Both the position numbers and the translations under genes were made by a program. This document shows, one piece after another, positions 1 to 5,911 of a stretch of DNA of 7,029 bases. This DNA is from Paracoccaceae bacterium (GTDB taxonomy: Bacteria > Pseudomonadota > Alphaproteobacteria > Rhodobacterales > Rhodobacteraceae): NCBI GenBank assembly GCA_002401045.1, contig NVSA01000078.1, positions 2,721 to 9,749 on the forward strand, given 5' to 3'. Below the pieces are notes generated by a model. The model saw only the letters and a program-made list of their open reading frames with translations, was not told the DNA's origin and ran no database searches. How positions within the stretch are numbered: the stretch's first letter is position 1; each line of letters opens with the position of its first letter.

Positions 1-540
1 TATGACCTCGTATTATTAGATGTAGGCCTGCCCGATATGGACGGGCGCGAATTGTGCCGCCTGATGCGTAAACAAGGTGTAAAATGCCCGATTATCATGC
101 TGACGGCCCATGATACCGACGCCGATACCATCTTAGGGCTAGATGCAGGCGCGAATGATTACGTCTCAAAACCCTTTAAGTTTCCAGTCCTTCTGGCACG
201 TATCCGTGCACAGCTACGCCAGCACGAACAATCCGAAGATGCTATTTTCACGCTGGGGCCATATACATTTAAACCAGCCGCTAAAATGTTGATTACTGAG
301 GACGATAAAAAAATACGTCTTACAGAAAAAGAAACCAACATTTTAAAATTCCTGTACCGCGCCCAAGACGGCGTTGTTGCCCGTGATGTCCTATTGCACG
401 AAGTTTGGGGCTATAATGCAGGGGTTACAACACATACGCTTGAAACCCACATCTACCGCTTACGTCAAAAAATCGAACCTGAGCCTAGCAATGCACGCCT
501 ATTGGTAACAGAATCGGGCGGTTATCGCTTAGTCTCATAA
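1..540 (+). CDS. cenR: OmpR/PhoB-family response regulator, CenR-like (5' end outside window)
   Basis: This is a two-component transcription factor, cut by the left edge. Codon 1 is in frame, and about 45-50 N-terminal residues are probably missing. Seen in the 179 visible residues: the phospho-acceptor Asp in LLDVGLPDMDG (D7), the switch Thr in IIMLTAHD (T35), the conserved Lys-Pro in DYVSKPF (K57-P58), then a winged-helix DNA-binding domain from about residue 82. The recognition helix is THTLETHIYRLRQKI and the C-terminal wing is LLVTESGGYRLV. The receiver-wHTH order is that of OmpR/PhoB regulators. The linker RAQLRQHEQSEDAIFTLGPYTF and the stretch LHEVWGYNAGVTTHTLETH resemble, from memory, CenR, an envelope regulator of alphaproteobacteria. 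The family call is secure. The CenR name is moderately sure, since no alignment was possible. No sensor kinase is visible. The gene ends just before a strong terminator. Confidence 0.93.
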   Translation, partial: YDLVLLDVGLPDMDGRELCRLMRKQGVKCPIIMLTAHDTDADTILGLDAGANDYVSKPFKFPVLLARIRAQLRQHEQSEDAIFTLGPYTFKPAAKMLITEDDKKIRLTEKETNILKFLYRAQDGVVARDVLLHEVWGYNAGVTTHTLETHIYRLRQKIEPEPSNARLLVTESGGYRLVS

Positions 541-578
541 TTACCAAAGCGTTAGTTGGTGCCCCAACGCTTACCCTC

Positions 579-610
579 AAAAGACCTGTTCGCAATAGCA
601 GGTCTTTTTT
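579..610 (+). terminator. Rho-independent terminator after the response regulator
   Basis: A perfect 10-bp stem, AAAAGACCTG (579-588) with CAGGTCTTTT (599-608), encloses a 10-nt loop. The 3' arm runs directly into six T residues (605-610). It lies 39 nt past the regulator stop and before xth, so it should separate the regulator from the xth operon. Confidence 0.88.
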
Positions 611-611
611 C

Positions 612-640
612 TTGAGCTTGGCGCATTTGCACGACATATT
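612..640 (+). promoter_or_regulatory. Candidate sigma-70 promoter for xth and the genes after it
   Basis: TTGAGC (612-617, 4 of 6 matches to TTGACA) is followed after exactly 17 nt by CATATT (635-640, 4 of 6 to TATAAT). This puts transcription start near 646 and gives a leader of about 20 nt before the xth ATG. It sits just after the terminator, where a promoter is needed. The motif match is only moderate, so this is inference. Confidence 0.42.
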
Positions 641-666
641 CACAGCTCAATAACAGGATTAAATTC

Positions 667-1455
667 ATGCCCATCACGATTTGCACTTGGAACATTAACT
701 CAGTTCGCCTGCGCGAACCTAGCGTTTTAAAATTACTCAGTGAACAGCAACCAGACGTCTTATGCCTGCAAGAATGCAAATCCCCTGTGGACAAAATCCC
801 GACCGAAGGCTTTCACGCATTAGGCTACAAATACATGGTTGCCAGCGGGCAAAAGGGCTATAATGGTGTGGCAATCTTATCCAAAATTCCAATGGTCGAA
901 TCCGCACGTAAAGATTTTGCTGACCTAGGTCACGCCCGCCATATTGGTGGCACCTTAGAAAACGGCTTAACCATCCAAAATTTTTATGTTCCCGCAGGCG
1001 GTGATGTCGCCAACCGCGAAGTGAATAAAAAATTCGGCCAAAAGCTAGATTACCTAGCCGACATGCGCGACTGGTTCGCAACCGAATCCCCTGAGAAATC
1101 AATACTGGTTGGCGATCTGAACATCGCGCCACGTGAAGATGATGTCTGGGATCATAAAAAGCTGCTCAAAGTAGTCTCCCATACACCTATCGAGGTCGAA
1201 AAGCTGGCTGAAACTCAAGACGCAGGAAAATGGGTTGATATTACCCGCCAAGATATACCCGACGGGAAATTTTATACCTGGTGGTCATATCGCGCACGCG
1301 ACTGGGATACTGCCGACAAAGGCCGCCGCTTAGACCATATTTGGGCAACGCCTGATATCTCAAACAGCGCACACTCAAGCCGTCTATATCGTGACGCACG
1401 GGGTTGGGAAAAGCCATCGGATCACGCGCCACTTTTTGCAACATTTGACATCTAG
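667..1455 (+). CDS. xth: Exodeoxyribonuclease III (AP endonuclease, ExoIII/EEP family)
   Basis: This Mg-dependent base-excision-repair enzyme cleaves DNA at abasic sites and removes 3'-blocking groups; it acts in the cytoplasm on the chromosome. The 262 residues are full length for the family. All hallmark motifs are visible: TWNINSVRLR at the N-terminus (N9, N11), CLQECK with the metal-binding Glu E36, GYNGVAILSK (65-73), YVPAGG (Y107), GDLNIAPREDDVWDHK with D150 and N152, RRLDHIWAT (D223), and the C-terminal catalytic SDHAP (D252, H253). The start is supported by AGGA at 655-658, 8 nt before the ATG, and by the TWNIN motif falling directly after it. The gene is probably first in an operon: it follows a terminator and a candidate promoter, and the next gene begins 62 nt downstream on the same strand with no terminator between them. 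Nothing is missing or unusual. Confidence 0.97.
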   Translation: MPITICTWNINSVRLREPSVLKLLSEQQPDVLCLQECKSPVDKIPTEGFHALGYKYMVASGQKGYNGVAILSKIPMVESARKDFADLGHARHIGGTLENGLTIQNFYVPAGGDVANREVNKKFGQKLDYLADMRDWFATESPEKSILVGDLNIAPREDDVWDHKKLLKVVSHTPIEVEKLAETQDAGKWVDITRQDIPDGKFYTWWSYRARDWDTADKGRRLDHIWATPDISNSAHSSRLYRDARGWEKPSDHAPLFATFDI

Positions 1456-1517
1456 CTTGCCCCAAAGCGCCCATCGGACTACATCAAAGATAACCCAAGG
1501 TATTCAAGGAAATACAG

Positions 1518-2420
1518 ATGCTAGAATTTGGACAAACCCCCGCCGCTGATAATTTGGTTATCGACAGTTCTGAAGCCACATTCATGCAAGATGTCATAGA
1601 AGCCAGCCAAGACGTGCCCATAATCGTTGACTTTTGGGCACCTTGGTGTGGCCCATGCAAAACATTAGGGCCTGCATTAGAGGCCGAAGTTCAAGCCGCT
1701 GGTGGTAAAATCAAAATGGTCAAAATCGACATTGATAAAAACCAAATGCTTGCCGAACAAATGCGCGTACAATCCGTCCCAGCTGTTTTCGCTTTTGTAA
1801 ACGGCAAACCCGTCGACGGTTTTACGGGTGCAAAAGCCCCTTCAGAAATCAAAGCCTTTATCGATAAAATACTAGCTGAACACGGCGATGATGGTGGCTT
1901 AGACGAAGCTATTGCCATGGCACAAGAAATGCTGGAACAAGGTGCCGCTGATGATGCCGCCCAAACCTTTACCGCAATTTTGGGTGAGAACGCAGAACAC
2001 CCCATTGCGTTTGCAGGCCTGCTCAAAGCCCACCTTGCGTTGGGCAAAACAGATAAAATTACGGAAATTCTTGGAACCGTCCCTGAAAGTATCGCAAATG
2101 ATCCTGCGGTTTTAGCCGTCAAAGCCCAAATAGAACTGGCAAATTTAGCACAAGATGTAGGTGATACAGCGCAACTACAAGCCGCACTGGACGCCGACGC
2201 CGACGACCATCAATCACGCTTTGATTTAGCCGTTGCACAGCTAAGCGCAGATAGCCCCCAAGATGCAATTGAGACCTTGCTGGAACTATTCAAGCGTGAC
2301 CGCGAATGGAATGATGCAGCCGCCAAAGAACAATTGTTTAAAATATTCGATTCTCTTGGCCCGCAAGATCCAATTGCCCAAAAGGGTCGTCGTAAATTAG
2401 CATCCATGGTATTCATCTGA
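1518..2420 (+). CDS. cnoX: Thioredoxin-TPR fusion protein, CnoX/YbbN family
   Basis: This is a cytoplasmic thioredoxin-domain co-chaperone. Family members hold stressed or oxidised proteins and pass them to GroEL/DnaK. Seen: a thioredoxin fold at residues 15-120 with the intact active site WCGPCK (C44, C47) and the cis-proline in VQSVPAVFAF (P88). An Ala/Leu-rich, acidic helical region (125-290) reads as degenerate TPR repeats. The C-terminus, GRRKLASMVFI, is of the sort common in this family. At 300 residues it is close to E. coli YbbN (about 284). The intact CxxC suggests real oxidoreductase activity, unlike E. coli CnoX, which lacks a complete active-site pair. There is no signal peptide. 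AAGGA at 1506-1510, 7 nt before the ATG, supports the start. The LON-domain gene follows after 3 nt, so co-expression is likely, and that neighbour also points to proteostasis. The domain call is firm; the CnoX role is family inference. Confidence 0.93.
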   Translation: MLEFGQTPAADNLVIDSSEATFMQDVIEASQDVPIIVDFWAPWCGPCKTLGPALEAEVQAAGGKIKMVKIDIDKNQMLAEQMRVQSVPAVFAFVNGKPVDGFTGAKAPSEIKAFIDKILAEHGDDGGLDEAIAMAQEMLEQGAADDAAQTFTAILGENAEHPIAFAGLLKAHLALGKTDKITEILGTVPESIANDPAVLAVKAQIELANLAQDVGDTAQLQAALDADADDHQSRFDLAVAQLSADSPQDAIETLLELFKRDREWNDAAAKEQLFKIFDSLGPQDPIAQKGRRKLASMVFI

Positions 2421-2423
2421 TCC

Positions 2424-3083
2424 ATGAAACGAATTTACTCAGTCAGTGATTTACCTTCAACAATTCCAATTTTTCCGTTATCGGGCGCCTTAGTGCTACC
2501 CCGCGCACTACTTCCCCTGAACATCTTTGAACCGCGTTACCTACAAATGGTCGAAGATGCCCTAAAAACCGAACACCGGCTTATCGGCATGGTTCAAGAA
2601 CGTGAAGTACCTGCTAATATGGGCGATGCTCCGCTGCATCAAATTGGCTGTGCAGGGCGGATCACGTCCTTTACAGAAACTGAAAGCGGGCATTATTTAA
2701 TCTCACTCAAAGGCATCAGCCGCTACCGTATTTCAGAATGCCTCGACGACTCCGCCCCCTATCTTCAAGCAAACGTAGATTGGGCAGATTTCAGCCGTGA
2801 TCTTGGCGGCGAAGAAGATGATGAAAGCTTTAATCGGCCACGCTTTTTAGCGCAGTTAGAACTGTACTTTGAGGCCAATGAATTACAAACGGATTGGGAC
2901 AGCCTAAAAGATGCGGGTGAAGAATTACTGATCAATTCTCTCTCAATAATGTGCCCGTTTTCATCCGAAGAACGCCAAGCATTATTAGAATCGCCATGCC
3001 TAAAAACACGTCGTGAAATGATTTCAACATTGATTGAATTTTCAATGCGATCAAACCACAGCGACACGGGAAAAATGCAATGA
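2424..3083 (+). CDS. Stand-alone LON substrate-binding-domain protein (peptidase S16 N-terminal-like)
   Basis: The 219-residue protein consists only of the N-terminal substrate-binding domain of Lon protease. Seen: the opening signature [20 protein letters not shown] continuing into [10 protein letters not shown] (14-43), the middle segment [23 protein letters not shown] split around residues 75-97, and a helical C-terminal part with [21 protein letters not shown] (186-206). There is no Walker A or B motif and no Ser-Lys catalytic dyad, so it cannot be an ATP-dependent protease. Family members occur widely in alphaproteobacteria, but their biochemical role is not firmly established; binding of unfolded proteins or adaptor activity is plausible. 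There is no good Shine-Dalgarno before ATG 2424. The preceding stop ends 3 nt upstream, which suggests translational coupling to the thioredoxin-TPR gene. The next gene overlaps by 4 nt. Confidence 0.93.
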   Translation: MKRIYSVSDLPSTIPIFPLSGALVLPRALLPLNIFEPRYLQMVEDALKTEHRLIGMVQEREVPANMGDAPLHQIGCAGRITSFTETESGHYLISLKGISRYRISECLDDSAPYLQANVDWADFSRDLGGEEDDESFNRPRFLAQLELYFEANELQTDWDSLKDAGEELLINSLSIMCPFSSEERQALLESPCLKTRREMISTLIEFSMRSNHSDTGKMQ

Positions 3084-3262
3084 GTACCGAAATAAAATCC
3101 GATACGAAAATGCTGGAAGCCTTACTTTGCCCGATCACCCACAGCGTTCTAACATATGATGCACGGGCCAAAGAGCTGATTTCTAAAAAGGCCAAGTTAG
3201 CCTATCCTATACGCAATGGAATTCCGATTATGCTGGCCAGTGAAGCACGTAAACTAAACTGA
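3080..3262 (+). CDS. Trm112-like / UPF0434 (YcaR-type) small protein
   Basis: A 60-residue protein with the family pattern [16 protein letters not shown], then [20 protein letters not shown] (32-51) and a charged SEARKLN end. It matches the usual 55-65 residue length of bacterial YcaR-like proteins. Eukaryotic and archaeal Trm112 activates methyltransferases acting on tRNA, rRNA and release factors; the bacterial role is less clear. Only one Cys is present (C17). The usual CPxC partner is Thr (T20), and a Ser stands at ELIS where E. coli YcaR has Cys, so a zinc site is unlikely. The start overlaps the LON gene stop in an ATGA arrangement, which implies coupled translation. It is the last gene of the xth-side operon, ending one base from the convergent hydroxylase stop. 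The family call is good; the function is unknown. Confidence 0.88.
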   Translation: MSTEIKSDTKMLEALLCPITHSVLTYDARAKELISKKAKLAYPIRNGIPIMLASEARKLN

Positions 3263-3263
3263 T

Positions 3264-4484
3264 CTAAATCATCTCGCCTTTTAAAAGCTTTGGCAAATCA
3301 CCTGTTAATCCAGCCGCTTGGCGCATTAGTCCACGACGTAAAGATGGGGTCGCGTTTACAGCCCCTAACCCCCAATCACGCAGGGTACGAAGCATAGAAT
3401 TATCATTTGAGAACAAACGATTAATACCATCTGTTGCGGCTGCCAAGCCGGAAGTATCGAAACGACGCCATTGTTGATAGCGCTTCAAAACATTCAAAGC
3501 AGCAATATCTTCGCCGCGCCGTTGTGCATTTGCCAAAACTTCACAAAGCGCTGCAATATCGCGCAGACCAAGGTTCAACCCTTGTCCCGCCAAAGGATGG
3601 ACACCATGCGCCGCATCCCCGACCAAAGCCAACCGATCGCTTACGAAATTATCGACCACAGATAGGCTGAGCGGATAGGAATAGCGCCCCCCTTTCAGTG
3701 ATATTTCACCTAAAAAATCACCAAAGCACGGACGTAAACACTCTAGGTAATCCGCATCTGACATCTCTATAATTTCCGCCGCACGTTGGGTGCTCTGCGT
3801 CCAAACAATAGAGGATATATTTTCATTCAAAGGCAAAATTGCCAAAGGCCCTTCAGGCATAAAAAACTGATGTGCAGTGTTGTTATGCGGACGCTCATGC
3901 GCCACGGCACAAACCAAACTGGTTTGGTCATACGACCAGCCCTTACGTTCAATTCCAGCGCGTTTAGCCACCTGACTATTGCGCCCGTCACAACCAATGA
4001 CAAGCCGCGCTTTGATAACGCCCCCATCCTGCGTTGTTACCTGCACACACTCAGGAAAATACTGCTCTGACACCACAGACGTTAAATCACGATGCTCAAT
4101 ATTTTGATCTGCCTCGATCATTCCCAGCAAAGCTTGCCGCAAATGGCGATCTTCCATCATATAGCCCATAGGGCCTTCTTCAATTTCGGTATGGTCAAAA
4201 TGCAGGAACCACGGCGCGGCTCCTTGGCCTGCGCGCCCATCGCTGACCTTGATATCCAGCATCGGACAAGCATATTGCGCAATTTTCGGCCAAACGCCCA
4301 AAACATTCAGCATATTTTTAGAAGTGAGCGCCAAAGCATAGGCACGTCCGTCAAATTGCGGATCATCACGTACTGCCTTGGCCTGCGCATCAATCAGGCA
4401 AACCTTTTGGCCGATATGCGACAAAGCTACAGCCAGAACACAGCCGTTTAATCCACCACCTACAATGATACTATCAAAATCCAT
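3264..4484 (-). CDS. UbiH/UbiF/VisC/COQ6-family FAD-dependent ubiquinone-biosynthesis hydroxylase
   Basis: A flavoprotein monooxygenase expected to hydroxylate a ring carbon of a ubiquinone precursor, using NAD(P)H and O2. The 406 residues are full length. Seen: the N-terminal FAD-binding Rossmann motif DSIIVGGGLNG (4-14), the GRAYAL segment (R47), the second FAD motif LVIGCDGRNSQVAKRAG (161-177, with the DG pair at 166-167), and the third motif LALVGDAAHGVHPLAGQG running into LNLGLRD (285-309), which is diagnostic of the UbiH/COQ6 group. Alphaproteobacteria differ in how many such hydroxylases they have and which positions each modifies, so C1, C5 or C6 specificity cannot be read from sequence, and no symbol is given. 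The start at 4484 is fixed by the Rossmann motif, although the upstream AGG is very close (3 nt). The gene is convergent with the Trm112-like gene and divergent from the aminotransferase. Confidence 0.94.
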   Translation of the reverse strand: MDFDSIIVGGGLNGCVLAVALSHIGQKVCLIDAQAKAVRDDPQFDGRAYALALTSKNMLNVLGVWPKIAQYACPMLDIKVSDGRAGQGAAPWFLHFDHTEIEEGPMGYMMEDRHLRQALLGMIEADQNIEHRDLTSVVSEQYFPECVQVTTQDGGVIKARLVIGCDGRNSQVAKRAGIERKGWSYDQTSLVCAVAHERPHNNTAHQFFMPEGPLAILPLNENISSIVWTQSTQRAAEIIEMSDADYLECLRPCFGDFLGEISLKGGRYSYPLSLSVVDNFVSDRLALVGDAAHGVHPLAGQGLNLGLRDIAALCEVLANAQRRGEDIAALNVLKRYQQWRRFDTSGLAAATDGINRLFSNDNSMLRTLRDWGLGAVNATPSLRRGLMRQAAGLTGDLPKLLKGEMI

Positions 4485-4511
4485 ATGCCTGACTATGGGA
4501 TGAATTACCTA

Positions 4512-4540
4512 ATTGTCCATACGCCATTGCGTCGCGACAA
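4512..4540 (-). promoter_or_regulatory. Candidate promoter for the ubiquinone hydroxylase
   Basis: Read on the minus strand, TTGTCG (4540-4535) is followed after 17 nt by GACAAT (4517-4512, 4 of 6 to TATAAT). The -10 box lies 27 nt before the ATG at 4484, giving a leader of about 20 nt. An inverted repeat AATTA-CC-TAATT (4503-4514) covers the end of the -10 box and the expected start site, and the palindrome GTCGCGAC (4531-4538) overlaps the -35 box. The motif match is weak, so this is inference. Confidence 0.35.
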
Positions 4541-4570
4541 CAGTTGCAAAAGCGCTAATTTGGCACCCTT

Positions 4571-4583
4571 TGTAAGTATTACA
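4571..4583. promoter_or_regulatory. Inverted repeat TGTAA-N3-TTACA, possible operator
   Basis: A perfect 5-bp inverted repeat with a 3-nt spacer lies roughly midway in the 235-bp divergent region, between the two candidate promoters. Such dyads are typical of dimeric regulator sites, but I cannot assign it to a known regulator, and a dyad of this size can arise by chance. Confidence 0.3.
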
Positions 4584-4586
4584 GTA

Positions 4587-4610
4587 GCCTTTTCGTAGAA
4601 ACAAAAAGGC
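4587..4610. repeat. Hairpin-forming inverted repeat in the divergent intergenic region
   Basis: GCCTTTT (4587-4593) pairs perfectly with AAAAGGC (4604-4610) around a 10-nt loop. Neither strand has a T-run after the stem and no gene ends nearby, so it is not a normal terminator. It lies about 90-100 nt upstream of the hydroxylase start and about 110 nt upstream of the aminotransferase start. Its function is unknown. Confidence 0.4.
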
Positions 4611-4649
4611 CACAACGAAGCTTTACCTGAAAATTCAGCTAAAAACCCT

Positions 4650-4678
4650 TTGTCGCAAGGACATTTTTTAGCTATGAT
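4650..4678 (+). promoter_or_regulatory. Candidate sigma-70 promoter for the dapC-like gene and ftsK
   Basis: TTGTCG (4650-4655, 4 of 6 to TTGACA) is separated by 17 nt from TATGAT (4673-4678, 5 of 6 to TATAAT). Transcription would start near 4685, giving a leader of about 35 nt to ATG 4720. A short GGGG-N7-CCCC dyad (4689-4703) lies at the start of that leader. This is the best promoter candidate in the window. Confidence 0.5.
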
Positions 4679-4708
4679 AATTAAAAAAGGGGCGTAAGAC
4701 CCCGAAAA

Positions 4709-4713
4709 TGAGG
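4709..4713 (+). promoter_or_regulatory. Shine-Dalgarno that sets the aminotransferase start at 4720
   Basis: TGAGG (4709-4713) lies 6 nt before ATG 4720. The in-frame ATG at 4708, four codons upstream, overlaps this ribosome-binding site and has no well-placed one of its own. The shorter protein beginning MQFPERFSDLPEYAF is therefore preferred. Confidence 0.7.
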
Positions 4714-4719
4714 CAAAAT

Positions 4720-5898
4720 ATGCAATTTCCCGAGCGGTTTTCGGACTTGCCAGAATATGCGTTCCCGCGTTTGCGTGCGCTGTTGGATCCTTATCCAGCA
4801 GGCGGAGACGTGTTGCATATGTCTTTGGGCGAGCCAAAACATGCCTTTCCTGATTTTGTCACGCAAGTGATAGCCCAGCACTCTGCTGGCTTTGGAAGCT
4901 ATCCCCCCAACAATGGTTGCCCTGAACTTCTAAACTCAATTTCTAATTGGTTTATGCGTAGATACGCGGTGACGTTAAACCCAGACACCCAAATATTACC
5001 CCTTAACGGCACCCGTGAAGGATTGTTTAACGCCTGCTTGGCGGTTTGCCCTGAAACCAAAAACGGGCGTAAACCAAACATTCTAATGCCAAACCCGTTT
5101 TATCAAGTCTATGCGGTTGCAACTCTAACCGCAGGGGCAACCCCTGTTTTTGTTTCTGCCACGCTTGAAAATGGGTTTTTGCCAGATTACACATTACTTG
5201 ATGAAGCCATCTTACAAGACACTGCCATCATCTATATTTGCTCACCATCGAACCCCCAAGGCGCGATTGCCAGCAAAGCATATTGGACAGATTTAATAAA
5301 TTTGGCCGAAAAACATGACATTCGTATTTTTGCCGATGAATGCTATTCAGAAATTTATCGCACAACACCCCCTGCAGGTGCGCTTGAAATTGCAACCCAA
5401 CTAGGTGCGGATCCAGAACGTGTTGTGGTTTTTCATTCCCTTTCCAAGCGCTCAAACTTACCAGGCTTGCGGTCTGGGTTTGCCGCGGGCGGGCCTAAAA
5501 CCATTAATGAAATGAAAAAACTGCGCGCCTATTCAGGGGCTCCGTTACCGCTACCCTTACAAATGGCCGCCGCACGGGTTTGGGATGATGAAGAACACGT
5601 TATTGCAAACCGCGCCGCCTATGCGCGTAAATATAAATTAGCAGATGATATTCTAGGATCTGTTCCTAATTATCAAAGTCCCGAAGCGGGTTTTTTCTTA
5701 TGGCTTCGCGTTGAAGACGGCGAAGCGGCAACACTCAAACTTTGGCAAACGACTGGCGTACGCGTCTTGCCTGGATCATACCTTGCACGCCCAACAAAAA
5801 AGGATGACCCCGCAAAGGGATATATCCGCGTGGCCTTAGTGGCTCCTGAACAAGAAATCGCGCGTGGCCTGAACGACATCCGCGCGACTTTATACTGA
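4720..5898 (+). CDS. dapC: Class I/II PLP-dependent aminotransferase, probable succinyldiaminopimelate aminotransferase (DapC-like)
   Basis: A fold-type I aminotransferase, probably transferring an amino group from glutamate in the succinylase branch of lysine and meso-diaminopimelate synthesis; it is cytoplasmic. Numbered from 4720 (392 residues), the visible features are the N-terminal LPEYAFPRLRALL and LHMSLGEPKHAFPDF (31-46), PSNPQG with N178, FADECYSEIY with D206 and Y209, the PLP-binding Lys in HSLSKRSNLPGLRSG (K243), and the substrate-carboxylate Arg in GYIRVAL (R370). The PYxFxRLRxLL...SxGEPKH opening resembles beta-proteobacterial DapC, from memory, and is the reason for that name. 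The general fold is certain; the exact substrate is not. A start four codons upstream (4708) is possible but less likely. ftsK follows after 13 nt, probably in the same transcript, which links wall-precursor supply with division. Confidence 0.92.
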   Translation: MQFPERFSDLPEYAFPRLRALLDPYPAGGDVLHMSLGEPKHAFPDFVTQVIAQHSAGFGSYPPNNGCPELLNSISNWFMRRYAVTLNPDTQILPLNGTREGLFNACLAVCPETKNGRKPNILMPNPFYQVYAVATLTAGATPVFVSATLENGFLPDYTLLDEAILQDTAIIYICSPSNPQGAIASKAYWTDLINLAEKHDIRIFADECYSEIYRTTPPAGALEIATQLGADPERVVVFHSLSKRSNLPGLRSGFAAGGPKTINEMKKLRAYSGAPLPLPLQMAAARVWDDEEHVIANRAAYARKYKLADDILGSVPNYQSPEAGFFLWLRVEDGEAATLKLWQTTGVRVLPGSYLARPTKKDDPAKGYIRVALVAPEQEIARGLNDIRATLY

Positions 5899-5904
5899 GG
5901 TGAT
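5897..5904 (+). promoter_or_regulatory. Very strong Shine-Dalgarno for ftsK, overlapping the upstream stop
   Basis: GAGGTGAT is a perfect 8-nt complement to the 3' end of 16S rRNA (anti-SD ...ATCACCTC). It sits 7 nt before ATG 5912, and its first two bases are the last two of the aminotransferase TGA stop. This fixes the ftsK start and suggests efficient translation within the shared transcript. Confidence 0.8.
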
Positions 5905-5911
5905 ATAACAG

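Noticed and set aside
737..1132. 131-codon minus-strand frame inside xth
   Set aside because: It is antisense to a fully conserved exonuclease III with all its motifs. The translation is Arg/Cys/Trp-rich and has no recognisable domain.
1691..2122. 143-codon minus-strand frame inside the thioredoxin-TPR gene
   Set aside because: It is a shadow of the Ala-rich helical region of the real gene, with an Ala/Ser-biased translation and no motif.
3278..3287. CTTTTAAAAG palindrome near the convergent stops as a bidirectional terminator
   Set aside because: It has no loop and no GC-rich stem, and it lies inside the hydroxylase coding sequence (LLKG region), so it is probably a coding coincidence.
4587..4610. 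The GCCTTTT/AAAAGGC hairpin as an intrinsic terminator
   Set aside because: Neither strand has a T-run after the stem, and both neighbouring genes point away from it, so no transcript ends there.
4505..4837. 110-codon open frame on the minus strand across the divergent region and the start of the dapC-like gene
   Set aside because: It resembles no known protein, overlaps the well-supported aminotransferase start and the promoter region, and has no convincing RBS. It is most likely a chance frame.
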